19,022 nt of DNA from CAYYMD01 sp964480425 (GCA_964480425.1 CAYZPY010000034.1:1-19022); one strand, 5' to 3'; counted from the first letter of the stretch, positions 6,594 through 14,830 are shown. Translations and numbers: made by a program. The notes: a model not told the origin generated them from the sequence alone.

Positions 6594-8960
6594 TCACGCA
6601 CTGGTCGGCTCACCGTCGGCGGACGACTGTCCCGACTGGTCGGCCCGGATGGATTCCTGCAAAGACTGCCAGTCCTCCAGGGTCATCATGCACTCCCTTG
6701 CCTGGGAGCCCTTGTACTCCCCGAGGATGCCGGCGTCGGCCATCTGGTCTATTATCCTGCTTGCGCGGCTGTATCCTATCTGAAGCCGCCGCTGGAGAAG
6801 CGACACGCTTCCACGCTGGGTGTTGAGCACGATCTCGACGGCCTTGTCGAAAAGTTCGTCCTTTTCTTCCGCGGAGTTGCTTCCGGGCTGGCGCGTGGCA
6901 AGACGCATCAATTCGTCGTCGTACTGCGGCTTGAGGCGGTCGCGGAGTTCGCCGACAACGCCGTGAACTTCCGACTCGTCAACGTACGTTCCCTGCGCGC
7001 GGATGAGATTCGACGTTCCCGGCTGGAGGAAAAGCATGTCTCCCCGCCCCAGGAGCACCTCGGCGCCGTTCTGGTCAAGGACGATACGACTTTCCTGCCT
7101 GGAGGCGACGCGGAAACTTATTCGCGACGGCATGTTGGATTTTATCAGACCGGTGACCACGTTGACGCTGGGTCTCTGGGTGGCAAGTATCATGTGGATG
7201 CCCACCGCACGCGCCTTTTGAGAAATCCGGATAATGTGATTCTCCACCTCCTTTCCGGAGGTCATTATGAGGTCGGCCAGTTCGTCTATGATTATGACGA
7301 TGTAAGGCAGGCGGGTCTGTATCCGGTCTTTCTGCTCCTGCGTTTCGGCGTTGAGGCGCTCGTAGAGCACCTTCTGTTCGGTGCGGTTGTATTCTCCGAT
7401 GTTCCTCACCCTGGCCTGTCGGAACAGTTTGTAGCGCTGATCCATTTTCACCGCGGCCCATTCGAGTATATCCTCTGCCCGGCGGAGGTCGTTTACGATG
7501 GGGCACATGAGGTGCGGCATGTTTTCGAAGCACGCCATCTCGACCATCTTGGGGTCGATCAGGATGAACCGCACGTCCGACGGCGTGCGGGTCATAAGCA
7601 TGGCCATGATTATCGAATTGAGGCACACGCTCTTTCCCGAGCCGGTGGTTCCGGCGATGAGCATGTGCGGCATGGCGGCAAGGTCCGCCACTATGGGGTC
7701 GCCGCCGGCGTCCTTGCCAAGGTACAGCGGAAGCGCGTATTTCTTGTGGGCCTGCGGCGCCGAGGTCATCAGTTCCTTGAGGCGGACTATTTCCTTGTCC
7801 ATGTTCGGAACTTCCACGCCTATTGTGTCGCGCCCGGGCAGCGGCGAGACCACCCGCACGCCAGGCACCGCCAGGGCGCGGGCAATGTCGTCGGCGAGGT
7901 TCGATACCCTGGAAACCTTTACGCCCGGTTCGAGCGACACCTCGAACAGCGTAATCACAGGACCGGTCATGAAGCCCAGCACGTTGGCCTCCACGCCGAA
8001 ATCGTCGAGTGTCTGTTGAAGCACAGCGTGCTTTTCTTCCGCCTGGGTCTCCTGCGATTCAATGTATCCGCTGGACGGTTCGATCAGGTGATCGAACGAC
8101 GGGTGGGTGTATTTTTCCATCTTTTGCCCGGTATCCGTTGCGGATGGTGGTTTGGCCTGCGCGGACGCTTTTGGGGGCGGCTTGGCAGGAGGCGGCGGGG
8201 ACGGTTTTTTCTTCAACTTCTTGATTACGTCGGCCACTTTCGTCCTGTCCTGGACAGAGGGGCCATGTTCAGCGCTTCGCCTTGCGCCCAAAGCGGCGCC
8301 CCGCGCGCCTTGGGGTGCGGTCCGTACATTGGCGGCGAACAACTTCCGCCGCGAGGTCCATACCTTCTTGCCGAATCGCGGCAGCTTCAACACGAGATTA
8401 TCCGCCGCCAGCATCAGGCCTACACCGAATATCAGCAGGATCATCAGCCAGGCGCCCGTCTCGGCGAACCGTTCCAGCATGAAAGCCCCCACTCCCGTTC
8501 CGATTATGCCGGCATCGCCGCCCAAGACGTCGGCGGCGGGATTGCGCAGGTACGCGCCCGCCGCAGTGGCGGTGGCCAGAAGCACCACCCCGCTGAGGCG
8601 CCACCACACGTCGCGGATCCGCGAACCCAGTATCATTATCGCGGCCGCCACCGTGGCGAACAGCAGGCCCATGTACGCGCCCGCACCGAACCAGTACCTC
8701 AGGTGATAGGCCACGTATGCGCCCACGATGCCGGCGGCGTTGGACGGGTCGCTCAGCGGAGGATACACAGCCGGCGACGGCGGGTCGGCGGCGCGATACG
8801 TAAGAAGACTTATCCAGCACAGCATCACCGCTCCCACCAGGAAGATAATCACGCAATACCTGAGGTAACGATGATCCCTTGCGGGCAGGGCTACCGCCTG
8901 CCCCGTCGCCTGGAGGGACGCTCCCGAAGCGGAATTATTTTTGGTTTCTGCCGCTGCCAT
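6594..8960 (-). CDS. ftsK: DNA translocase FtsK/SpoIIIE
   Basis: FtsK is a membrane-anchored hexameric ATPase that pumps DNA at the division septum and assists chromosome dimer resolution. The 788-residue protein has about four to five N-terminal membrane helices (first at about 33-55, last at about 168-190). A Pro/Lys-rich linker follows around 235-280. The motor domain has Walker A GTTGSGKS ending at Ser444, DPKMVEMACFENMPHL, and Walker B IVIIIDELADL with Asp559-Glu560. ILATQRPSVNVVTGLIK and SRISFRVASRQESR follow. The C-terminal gamma winged helix is intact (RGSVSLLQRRLQIGYSRAS). The short linker makes it closer to SpoIIIE in size than to E. coli FtsK. ATG 8960 has no strong ribosome site. 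A 17-base palindrome lies in its 170-base leader. Confidence 0.96.
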   Translation of the reverse strand: MAAAETKNNSASGASLQATGQAVALPARDHRYLRYCVIIFLVGAVMLCWISLLTYRAADPPSPAVYPPLSDPSNAAGIVGAYVAYHLRYWFGAGAYMGLLFATVAAAIMILGSRIRDVWWRLSGVVLLATATAAGAYLRNPAADVLGGDAGIIGTGVGAFMLERFAETGAWLMILLIFGVGLMLAADNLVLKLPRFGKKVWTSRRKLFAANVRTAPQGARGAALGARRSAEHGPSVQDRTKVADVIKKLKKKPSPPPPAKPPPKASAQAKPPSATDTGQKMEKYTHPSFDHLIEPSSGYIESQETQAEEKHAVLQQTLDDFGVEANVLGFMTGPVITLFEVSLEPGVKVSRVSNLADDIARALAVPGVRVVSPLPGRDTIGVEVPNMDKEIVRLKELMTSAPQAHKKYALPLYLGKDAGGDPIVADLAAMPHMLIAGTTGSGKSVCLNSIIMAMLMTRTPSDVRFILIDPKMVEMACFENMPHLMCPIVNDLRRAEDILEWAAVKMDQRYKLFRQARVRNIGEYNRTEQKVLYERLNAETQEQKDRIQTRLPYIVIIIDELADLIMTSGKEVENHIIRISQKARAVGIHMILATQRPSVNVVTGLIKSNMPSRISFRVASRQESRIVLDQNGAEVLLGRGDMLFLQPGTSNLIRAQGTYVDESEVHGVVGELRDRLKPQYDDELMRLATRQPGSNSAEEKDELFDKAVEIVLNTQRGSVSLLQRRLQIGYSRASRIIDQMADAGILGEYKGSQARECMMTLEDWQSLQESIRADQSGQSSADGEPTSA

Positions 8961-9028
8961 TTAATGAAATTCAAGTCGCCCTACCGCAGTTTACGCGCGG
9001 CTGAACGGGCGCACACGTATACAACTTC

Positions 9029-9045
9029 ACCGGTACTATACCGGT
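9029..9045. promoter_or_regulatory. Palindrome upstream of ftsK, possible operator
   Basis: ACCGGTA-CTA-TACCGGT is a perfect seven-base inverted repeat about 70 bases before the ftsK start. The core ACCGGT recurs in the palindrome at 11804-11817. A regulator site is possible but unproven. Confidence 0.4.
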
Positions 9046-9101
9046 CTGTATGCTTAACTTATCGGACGCAATCGCCGCCTGTCTCCAGCACAATGACCAT
9101 A

Positions 9102-9131
9102 ATTAGTTGATTCGTTGACTAATCAACTAAT
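9102..9131 (-). terminator. Hairpin directly after the HAD phosphatase gene
   Basis: ATTAGTTGATT (9102-9112) and AATCAACTAAT (9121-9131) form a perfect 11-base stem with an eight-base loop. It starts at the last base of the phosphatase stop codon on the minus strand. The stem is AT-rich and not followed by a long T run, so it may be a weak terminator or an mRNA 3' end structure between the phosphatase and ftsK. Confidence 0.45.
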
Positions 9132-9862
9132 CATTTCATTAAATTCCACCAGTATTCAATGCCTTCCATTACTCCGGCGGCGTATTGCCACTGCGCGTGG
9201 TATATGTTGGGCGCCTCCAGTGCGGCCAGTTCCGGTTTGGCGTTGCCGACGACCACGCCGTTGAAGCCGCGATTAAAGAGCATCGCGTCGTTGCCCGAGT
9301 CGCCGCAGACCAGAACCTTTTCCTTCTCGATGCCCCACATATCGGCCAGAAATTCCGCCGCGGCGCCCTTGTCGGCCTTGCGAGGCAGAAAATCAAGGTC
9401 CCTGCTGGAACTGTATATGACCCTTGTATGCACCGACGCGGCGGACAGTTCATCCTGCAACTCTTGCAGCTGCTGCGGGTCGGCGTCGTAGAGATAATAA
9501 CTTACCTTGTAATCGGACTGCCATTTCTCCGGCTGAATCTCCAGTTCCTCGTGAACGGACAGGACCTCTCTGACCTTTTCGGCGTCCCAGTTTTCGTCGA
9601 GAATTTCGTGCCACTTCTCGACACTCCGCCCCGAAGGATGCAGTGTGATGTCGCTTCCCACGCCTCCTATGACCGCCGACGGGTCCGGTAGAGGCGTCTG
9701 TTCGATGGACTCCAGCACCGATTCGTAAAAACGCCCCGAGGCGTACGACAGGCCCACCTGACTGTGGGCATCGAGCCAACGGGCGAATCTTTCGAGACTC
9801 TCGTCGTCGCCCAGCATGGTTCCGTCTATGTCGCTGACTATCAACTTCTCGAACTGCGGCAT
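9131..9862 (-). CDS. HAD-IIB sugar phosphatase, probably mannosylfructose-phosphate (or sucrose-phosphate) phosphatase
   Basis: The 243-residue protein has all HAD motifs: DIDGT with Asp11 and Asp13, SYASGR (motif II Ser), the Lys of ADKGAAAEF, and CGDSGNDAMLF (motif IV). Segments IGGVGSDI, YLYDAD, VIYSSSRDLDFLP and the VVVGNAKPEL tail are typical of sucrose-6-phosphate phosphatases. They also resemble, as I recall it, the Agrobacterium mannosylfructose-phosphate phosphatase. It would remove phosphate from the disaccharide phosphate made by the upstream synthase, releasing the free sugar. The start ATG 9862 is preceded by AAGGAG at seven bases; a start 30 bases earlier has no such support. 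It lies 82 bases after the synthase gene on the same strand, a synthase-phosphatase operon. Confidence 0.88.
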   Translation of the reverse strand: MPQFEKLIVSDIDGTMLGDDESLERFARWLDAHSQVGLSYASGRFYESVLESIEQTPLPDPSAVIGGVGSDITLHPSGRSVEKWHEILDENWDAEKVREVLSVHEELEIQPEKWQSDYKVSYYLYDADPQQLQELQDELSAASVHTRVIYSSSRDLDFLPRKADKGAAAEFLADMWGIEKEKVLVCGDSGNDAMLFNRGFNGVVVGNAKPELAALEAPNIYHAQWQYAAGVMEGIEYWWNLMK

Positions 9863-9944
9863 GTTCACACTCCTTGTGGAATACCGGCCCACGTAACGCC
9901 CGACCCGACGGCAGGCGTGTTCGTGGACGAAACTTAGAAAATAA

Positions 9945-11219
9945 TCAGGCGTAATCAGCGGCCGATACGTCCTCCTGTATTCTCAGCAGTCTCTGGGCGA
10001 TCCCAATCCACGTGAATTTCGCCCGCGCCAACTCCGGGCCGTATTTGCCAAGCTGGATCGCCACCTGTGGAAGCTGAAGAACCACGCTTATCAGGTGCCC
10101 GAAGGTCCCGAAATCGTATGGATTGGCGTACAGCGCGTGCACGCCCCAGCGGACCTGCTGCCACAGTCCGCCCTCGGTGGTTATCACCGCCGGGGTTCCG
10201 CAGGCCATCGCCTCCACCGCCGTCATACCGAACGGCTCGTACCTGCTGGGCATCACGAACACGTCGGCGACCCTGTAATAATTTGCCAGCTGATCGTCGG
10301 GGATATAACTTTTGAAATCCACCCTGTTGGCGATTGAAAGGTCCTTTGCGAGTTTTCTCAGTTCGTCGTGTTGTTGTTTTTCTTCCTCGTCGGGGTCCTG
10401 CGAGCCGGCTGCGAGAAGCAGTCTGGCGTCCTTGACCCGCTCGAAGACAACCGGCATCGCCCACAGCAACAGGTCGTATCCCTTGTTCTTGGCCATTCTT
10501 CCCAGCGTCAGTACGACCTGCTTGTCTTCGTATCCCAGTTCGCGCTTCAGGGCGTGCCTTTCGGCGCGGGAGACGGGATAGAATCTCGTGTCGTCGTATC
10601 CCGGGGGTATGATGTGAATTTTTTCCGAGGAGATGTCGTACGGCTCGTCCTCCAGGACGTCCCGCTGGATGGGAGTTGTGGCGATTATGGCGTCGCACTC
10701 GTCGTAGATGATTTTTTCCTCCCTTATCCGCCGGGTGAAGTTGTACTTCTGCTCGAGCTCGTCGGGGTCGCCTTCCATGTTCTTCCTTTTCCACGCGCCG
10801 ATCGAGTGCGGCGTGTGCACGTGGGGAATCCCCAGTTCCTTGGAGAGCGAATGCCCGGCCATACCGGCGTCCCAGTAATGGCTGTTTATGAAATCGTATC
10901 TTTGGCGGTCCTTTTTGAGGTACGGCTTGGCGTTTCGGACCCACTCGGGTATCGCCTCCCAGAGGAACTCCTTGGGGATGAATTCGTTACCCCCGCAGGG
11001 AAAGCGTATCACCCGGACGTGATCGGATACTTTATCTTGCGGCTCCTGGTCCTCGAAGCGTCGCGTGAGGATATCCACCTCGTAACCGAGCCGGGCAAGC
11101 GACTTGCTCAGCTCCAGCACGTGCACGACCTGCCCTCCGGTGTCCGGCATGCCCAGTTCTGGTTCCGCCGCCACGTATCCTTGTGTGGATACCATCGCTA
11201 TTTTCTTACGCGGGTTCAT
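9945..11219 (-). CDS. GT4 synthase of the sucrose-phosphate/mannosylfructose-phosphate synthase group
   Basis: This 424-residue GT4 retaining glycosyltransferase would join a hexose from a nucleotide sugar to fructose 6-phosphate. Seen in the sequence are AMVSTQGYVAAEPELGMPDT with the GGQV loop, DILTRRFEDQ, FIPKEF, NSHYWDAG, HTPHSIGAWK, IIPPGYDDTRFYPVS, LGRMAKNKGYDLLL and the complete EX7E motif in RYEPFGMTAVEAMACG (Glu328, Glu336). The pattern recalls Agrobacterium mannosylfructose-phosphate synthase MfpsA (GDP-mannose donor) more than plant sucrose-phosphate synthase, although both belong to one group and donor choice cannot be proven by eye. AAAGGG lies about nine bases before ATG 11219. 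A promoter candidate lies at 11315-11343. The phosphatase follows it. The product would be a non-reducing disaccharide, plausibly an osmolyte. Confidence 0.88.
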   Translation of the reverse strand: MNPRKKIAMVSTQGYVAAEPELGMPDTGGQVVHVLELSKSLARLGYEVDILTRRFEDQEPQDKVSDHVRVIRFPCGGNEFIPKEFLWEAIPEWVRNAKPYLKKDRQRYDFINSHYWDAGMAGHSLSKELGIPHVHTPHSIGAWKRKNMEGDPDELEQKYNFTRRIREEKIIYDECDAIIATTPIQRDVLEDEPYDISSEKIHIIPPGYDDTRFYPVSRAERHALKRELGYEDKQVVLTLGRMAKNKGYDLLLWAMPVVFERVKDARLLLAAGSQDPDEEEKQQHDELRKLAKDLSIANRVDFKSYIPDDQLANYYRVADVFVMPSRYEPFGMTAVEAMACGTPAVITTEGGLWQQVRWGVHALYANPYDFGTFGHLISVVLQLPQVAIQLGKYGPELARAKFTWIGIAQRLLRIQEDVSAADYA

Positions 11220-11314
11220 CTGTATGTACCCTTTTGCATATTTTCGGCGTTGGCGCCTCAGTGTTTATCCGCAGCTTACAAAGAAGGACATTTAAGTATA
11301 TCCCCCGCAAACAT

Positions 11315-11343
11315 ATTATAATTAACCGGTATTCCGTTCTACA
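11315..11343 (-). promoter_or_regulatory. Promoter candidate for the synthase-phosphatase operon
   Basis: On the minus strand TATAAT (11320-11315) follows TGTAGA (11343-11338) after 17 bases. The -10 is perfect and the -35 is poor (three of six). It lies about 95 bases before the synthase start. Confidence 0.4.
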
Positions 11344-11349
11344 TTACGG

Positions 11350-11366
11350 TTGCAAAATTATTGCAA
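11350..11366. promoter_or_regulatory. TTGCAA palindrome in the divergent intergenic region
   Basis: TTGCAA-AATTA-TTGCAA lies between the leftward synthase gene and the rightward 131-residue gene. It sits beside the -35 side of the synthase promoter. The left TTGCAA could also act as a -35 for the rightward gene, with TAAATT at 11373-11378 seventeen bases later. It is a possible operator for a shared regulator. Confidence 0.35.
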
Positions 11367-11393
11367 TAAGCTTAAATTACCGCTTCGATATGG

Positions 11394-11789
11394 ATGTTCC
11401 GCGTGCAAGGTCCGGCGGTCGCGAACGGGCAGAATCCGCCCGATGCGGACGACCGGACAACCGACCACGCGGATGAATCCGGCAAACACGATTATGAGGT
11501 GCGCGACGTGGCCTTATCCGAACCCGAATCACAGGGGCCGCACGAGCAGGAAGTTAGCCGGTTCGTGGAGTCGCTGAGCAACGAAGAACGCATGCTCGTG
11601 GTTCTCAAAAGCGAACTCTACGACGGTAGCTGGGACGAAATGCAGGCCGACCTGAAGGCGCGCCTGGAAGGACGTCCGTATATCTTCAAACTCGCACACA
11701 GAATTACGGATGACTTGGAACGGATATCAAAGCTCAGGGAGTTCGAAAGAAAATACGATATCGACCTGAGCGAATACGTGGACCTGTAA
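11394..11789 (+). CDS. Hypothetical protein, 131 residues
   Basis: I do not recognise the family. The first 45 or so residues are polar and low-complexity (Asp, Glu, Pro, His) and probably disordered. The C-terminal 78 residues look folded and helical: VSRFVESLSNEERMLVVLKS, ELYDGSWDEMQADLKARLEG, RPYIFKLAHRITDDLERISK, then an acidic tail ending SEYVDL. There is no signal peptide or membrane helix. No ribosome site precedes ATG 11394; GTG 11403 is an alternative start. If the promoter candidate at 11350-11378 is right, the message would be nearly leaderless. It is divergent from the disaccharide operon and 118 bases before the BamB-like gene. Confidence 0.65.
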   Translation: MFRVQGPAVANGQNPPDADDRTTDHADESGKHDYEVRDVALSEPESQGPHEQEVSRFVESLSNEERMLVVLKSELYDGSWDEMQADLKARLEGRPYIFKLAHRITDDLERISKLREFERKYDIDLSEYVDL

Positions 11790-11803
11790 TTGATTAACAG
11801 CAT

Positions 11804-11817
11804 ACCGGTTAACCGGT
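11804..11817. promoter_or_regulatory. Perfect 14-base palindrome before the BamB-like gene
   Basis: ACCGGTTAACCGGT reads the same on both strands and lies about 90 bases before the start of the lipoprotein gene. It shares the ACCGGT core with the palindrome upstream of ftsK. Confidence 0.35.
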
Positions 11818-11829
11818 TGATATTCCGCA

Positions 11830-11884
11830 CCGCCCGGGCGGCGCCCGCGAAAAACCAACGAACGCCCCGCCTCGTGACGGTCAC
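11830..11884. repeat. Two further short palindromes in the same leader
   Basis: CCGCCCGGGCGG at 11830-11841 and GTGAC-G-GTCAC at 11874-11884 are both perfect. The first could end transcription of the 131-residue gene, although no T run follows. The second lies just before the AAGGAG of the next gene and could influence its translation. Confidence 0.3.
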
Positions 11885-11907
11885 AAGCCGAGTTTAAGGA
11901 GCACCAG

Positions 11908-13146
11908 ATGCGTAACTTATTCAATGCCGTCGTAATAACTCTCTTGGCAGCCGCAGGCGGATGCGCCCCATCGTACAGGGGCCAACCAAAAGACGTGTGG
12001 TCGAAGGTGGTCGATTCGGACATACTGAATGAGACCGCTCTACAGTATTACTGGGACATACCAGTGCCCACCAACCCCAACGAGTTCATTCAGCATGCCT
12101 ACCTTCTCGACGAAAATCTATACTGCCTCTCGAACAACAACAGGATGACCGCCATAGACGCCGCCACGGGGATTGTCAAATGGCAGCGGCAGATAACCTC
12201 CCCGGACAGAACACTATTCAGGCCCGCCCACTACGACAACGCCGCAATCAACAAGAAGATACCCGGCATCGCCTCTTTACTTTCTTCCGGAAGCGAACCC
12301 CCCGAGAAGCTGACCGACCTGGTGTGCGTCAATTCGCCCACCCGGCTTTTCGTGCTTGACCGCACTACGGGCGAGTTTTTAAGAAAAATAACTTTCAACT
12401 TCACCGCCAACACCGGCGGGGCCTGCGCCGAAGGTTACTACTACGTGGGCGGAACGGACGGGCGCTTTCGCGCCATCCTGCTCAACCAGGCGCTGCACTC
12501 CTGGCAGGTGGGCACCGGGGACCTGATCACCTCGCCGCTGGAAAGTTACGGCGGGCTGGTTTACTGCGCCGGACAGGACGGTTTCGTATACGCGTTTTCC
12601 GCCGGGGCGATCAAGAGCAAAGTGTGGCAGAAGAAGCTGGGCGGACCGGTCACCGCGGAAATGCACGCCGACTCGCGCGGGCTGTTCGTGCCCTGCACGG
12701 ATAACCTGCTCTACGCTTTCGAGACCGGCACCGGCGTCGAACTGTGGGACCCGCCTTTCTACTGCCAGGGCCCGCTCCGCAGGAAAGTGCAGGTCTCCCA
12801 GAACACAGTCTACCAGTACGCCGACGGAGACAAGTTCTACGCCATAGACCTGGCCACCGGCAGGGAAAGATGGTCCAAGAAGGAAGGTCGCAAGGCCGTG
12901 GGTAACTTCAACGGAAACGTTTACCTGCTGGACGCCAGGCGCCGACTGCTGGTCGCCGACGAGATGCTCGGCGAGGTCAGGCATATCCTGCCCACCACCG
13001 GGCTGGACATGTTCGTGGGCAACGTAAACGCCCCGGCTATTTACGCCGTCAGGCGCGACGGGCACGTGTTCTGCATACGACACACCACCGCCGGACGACT
13101 CAGACCACAGGACCTGAAAACCATCCGCACCACCGCAGCCGAGTAA
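11908..13146 (+). CDS. PQQ-type beta-propeller lipoprotein, BamB-like
   Basis: The 412-residue product starts with a lipoprotein signal peptide: positively charged MRN, a hydrophobic core VVITLLAAA and the cysteine at residue 19 in AGGC. The -3 residue is Ala rather than the usual Leu, so the lipobox is slightly atypical. The mature part carries repeated PQQ/quinoprotein-like strands: AIDAATGIVKWQRQI, VLDRTTGEFL, GGTDGRFRAI, CAGQDGFVYAFS, YAFETGTGVELWD, YAIDLATGRERWSK and YAVRRDGHVFCI. That gives about seven or eight blades, as in BamB of the outer-membrane protein assembly machine. BamB identity is inference; other propeller lipoproteins share the fold. AAGGAG lies seven bases before ATG 11908. 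purH begins 42 bases downstream with its own ribosome site. Confidence 0.85.
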   Translation: MRNLFNAVVITLLAAAGGCAPSYRGQPKDVWSKVVDSDILNETALQYYWDIPVPTNPNEFIQHAYLLDENLYCLSNNNRMTAIDAATGIVKWQRQITSPDRTLFRPAHYDNAAINKKIPGIASLLSSGSEPPEKLTDLVCVNSPTRLFVLDRTTGEFLRKITFNFTANTGGACAEGYYYVGGTDGRFRAILLNQALHSWQVGTGDLITSPLESYGGLVYCAGQDGFVYAFSAGAIKSKVWQKKLGGPVTAEMHADSRGLFVPCTDNLLYAFETGTGVELWDPPFYCQGPLRRKVQVSQNTVYQYADGDKFYAIDLATGRERWSKKEGRKAVGNFNGNVYLLDARRRLLVADEMLGEVRHILPTTGLDMFVGNVNAPAIYAVRRDGHVFCIRHTTAGRLRPQDLKTIRTTAAE

Positions 13147-13188
13147 GACCGCTGCGTTCGATTTTCAAAACCGAAAGGAGCAGTTTGC

Positions 13189-14814
13189 ATGAAGCATCCC
13201 GTCAGGCGGGCGCTAATAAGCGTCTACGACAAAACAGGGATAGAGGATTTCGCCGCCGCTCTGGCCGACATGGGCGTGGAGATAATATCCTCCGGCGGCA
13301 CGGCGCGGGCGCTTAAGTCGGCCGGCGTGGAGGTCCGCTACGTGCAGGAATGGACGGGATTCCCCGAAATGCTCGGACATAGGGTCGTTACGCTTCATCC
13401 CAAGGTCCACGGCGCGATACTGGCAGTCCGAGACGACGCCGAACACCAGAAGGACATTGAAAAATACGGCCTGGAGCCCATCGACCTGGTGTGCGTGAGT
13501 CTGTATCCCTTCGAGGACGCCATCGCCAAAGACGATTGTACGCCCGACGATGCGGTTGAAATGATAGACATCGGCGGGCCTACGCTGATACGCTCGGCCG
13601 CGAAGAATCACAAGTACGTCACCGTTGTCACCTTGGCGGACCAGTACGAGCAGGTGCTGACGGACATGCGCGAAAACGAAGGCGAGGTGACGGACAACAC
13701 GCGTCGGAACCTGGCCAGGCGGGCGTTCTCGCTGACGTGCCATTACGACACGATTATCTCCCGCTACCTGGCCGGGCTCACCGGCGAGGAATTCCCGGAG
13801 GAACTCTCGTTCTCGTATAATAAAGGCGCGGACCTGCGCTATGGCGAAAATCCGCATCAAAAGGCCGCATTTTACGTAAGCCCGCAGGCGAACAAGGAGC
13901 CCTGCATCGGGCGGGCCAAACTTCTGGGCGGAAAGGCGATATCATACAACAACTACTTCGACGCCAACGCCGCACTGGAGCTGGTCAAGGAATTCACCGA
14001 TCCGGCCGTGGCGATTATCAAGCACGCCAACCCGGCCGGTTGTGCCGTCGACGACGACATCGTCGAGGCATACCGCAAGGCGTACTTCGGCGACGTGAAC
14101 GCCTGCATGGGCGGAATCGTGGCGGTTAACCGCCCCATCAACGCCGAACTGGCAGGTGCGATTACCGAAACCTACCGGCGATGGGGCAAAGACGCCGGCG
14201 CAGGCGGCTTCTTCGCCGAGATTATCATCGCGCCGTCCTTCGAAGAGGACGCCCTGGAGATAATCCGCGCCCGCAAGGGCTGGGGCAAGGACGTGCGCCT
14301 GCTGGAGACGGGCGCCTTCGATGGGTCCGTCAACGGCGAGAAGTTTCTAAAATACGTGGTTGGCGGCATGCTCGTGCAGGACCGCGACCAGTTATCTCTC
14401 AACGAGGACGACTGGAAGGTCGTCACGAAACGCAAACCCACCGAGTCCCAGATGTCGGACCTGCGGTTCGCCTGGCTGGTGTGCAAGCACGTCAAGTCCA
14501 ATGCCATTGTCCTTGCCAAGGACAGGGCGCTGCTGGGCGCCGGGACCGGGCAGATGAGCAGGGTGAATTCCACCCGCCTTGCCGCCCAGATAGCCCGCGC
14601 ATACGGCGGCGGAGGCGTAGCGGATACGAAGGGCTGCGTGCTGGCATCCGACGCCTTCTTCCCGTTCGCCGACAGTCTCGACTGGGCGGCCGAAGTGGGC
14701 GCCACCGCCGTCATCGAGCCCGGCGGGGCAAAAAGAGACGATGAGGTCATCGCACGTGCGGATGAACTTGACCTGGCGATGATCTTCACCGGCGCCAGGC
14801 ACTTTAACCACTGA
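13189..14814 (+). CDS. purH: Bifunctional AICAR formyltransferase/IMP cyclohydrolase PurH
   Basis: PurH performs the last two steps of de novo IMP synthesis in the cytosol. The N-terminal cyclohydrolase domain (about 1-200) shows RALISVYDKTGIEDF, SSGGTARAL, TGFPEMLGHRVVTLHP, the SLYPF tyrosine, MIDIGGPTLIRSAAKNH (the residue matching human Lys137 is present) and CHYDTIISRYL. The C-terminal transformylase domain shows LRYGENPHQKAAF, the catalytic Lys-His in AIIKHANPAGCAV, a GAGTGQMSRV segment, SDAFFPFAD and a terminal FNH. At the position of human Lys66, in the normally invariant RVKTLHP, this protein has Val67. The length of 541 residues is normal. AAAGGAG precedes ATG 13189 by eight bases. 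It is not in a purine operon here; its close spacing to the BamB-like gene allows co-transcription. Confidence 0.97.
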   Translation: MKHPVRRALISVYDKTGIEDFAAALADMGVEIISSGGTARALKSAGVEVRYVQEWTGFPEMLGHRVVTLHPKVHGAILAVRDDAEHQKDIEKYGLEPIDLVCVSLYPFEDAIAKDDCTPDDAVEMIDIGGPTLIRSAAKNHKYVTVVTLADQYEQVLTDMRENEGEVTDNTRRNLARRAFSLTCHYDTIISRYLAGLTGEEFPEELSFSYNKGADLRYGENPHQKAAFYVSPQANKEPCIGRAKLLGGKAISYNNYFDANAALELVKEFTDPAVAIIKHANPAGCAVDDDIVEAYRKAYFGDVNACMGGIVAVNRPINAELAGAITETYRRWGKDAGAGGFFAEIIIAPSFEEDALEIIRARKGWGKDVRLLETGAFDGSVNGEKFLKYVVGGMLVQDRDQLSLNEDDWKVVTKRKPTESQMSDLRFAWLVCKHVKSNAIVLAKDRALLGAGTGQMSRVNSTRLAAQIARAYGGGGVADTKGCVLASDAFFPFADSLDWAAEVGATAVIEPGGAKRDDEVIARADELDLAMIFTGARHFNH

Positions 14815-14830
14815 TGTAAAACTTAAGACC

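Noticed and set aside
6504..9110. An 868-codon open frame on the plus strand opposite ftsK
   Set aside because: Its translation has no family resemblance. It mirrors the codon structure of ftsK, whose translocase motifs are complete on the other strand. Long antisense frames are expected in GC-rich coding DNA.
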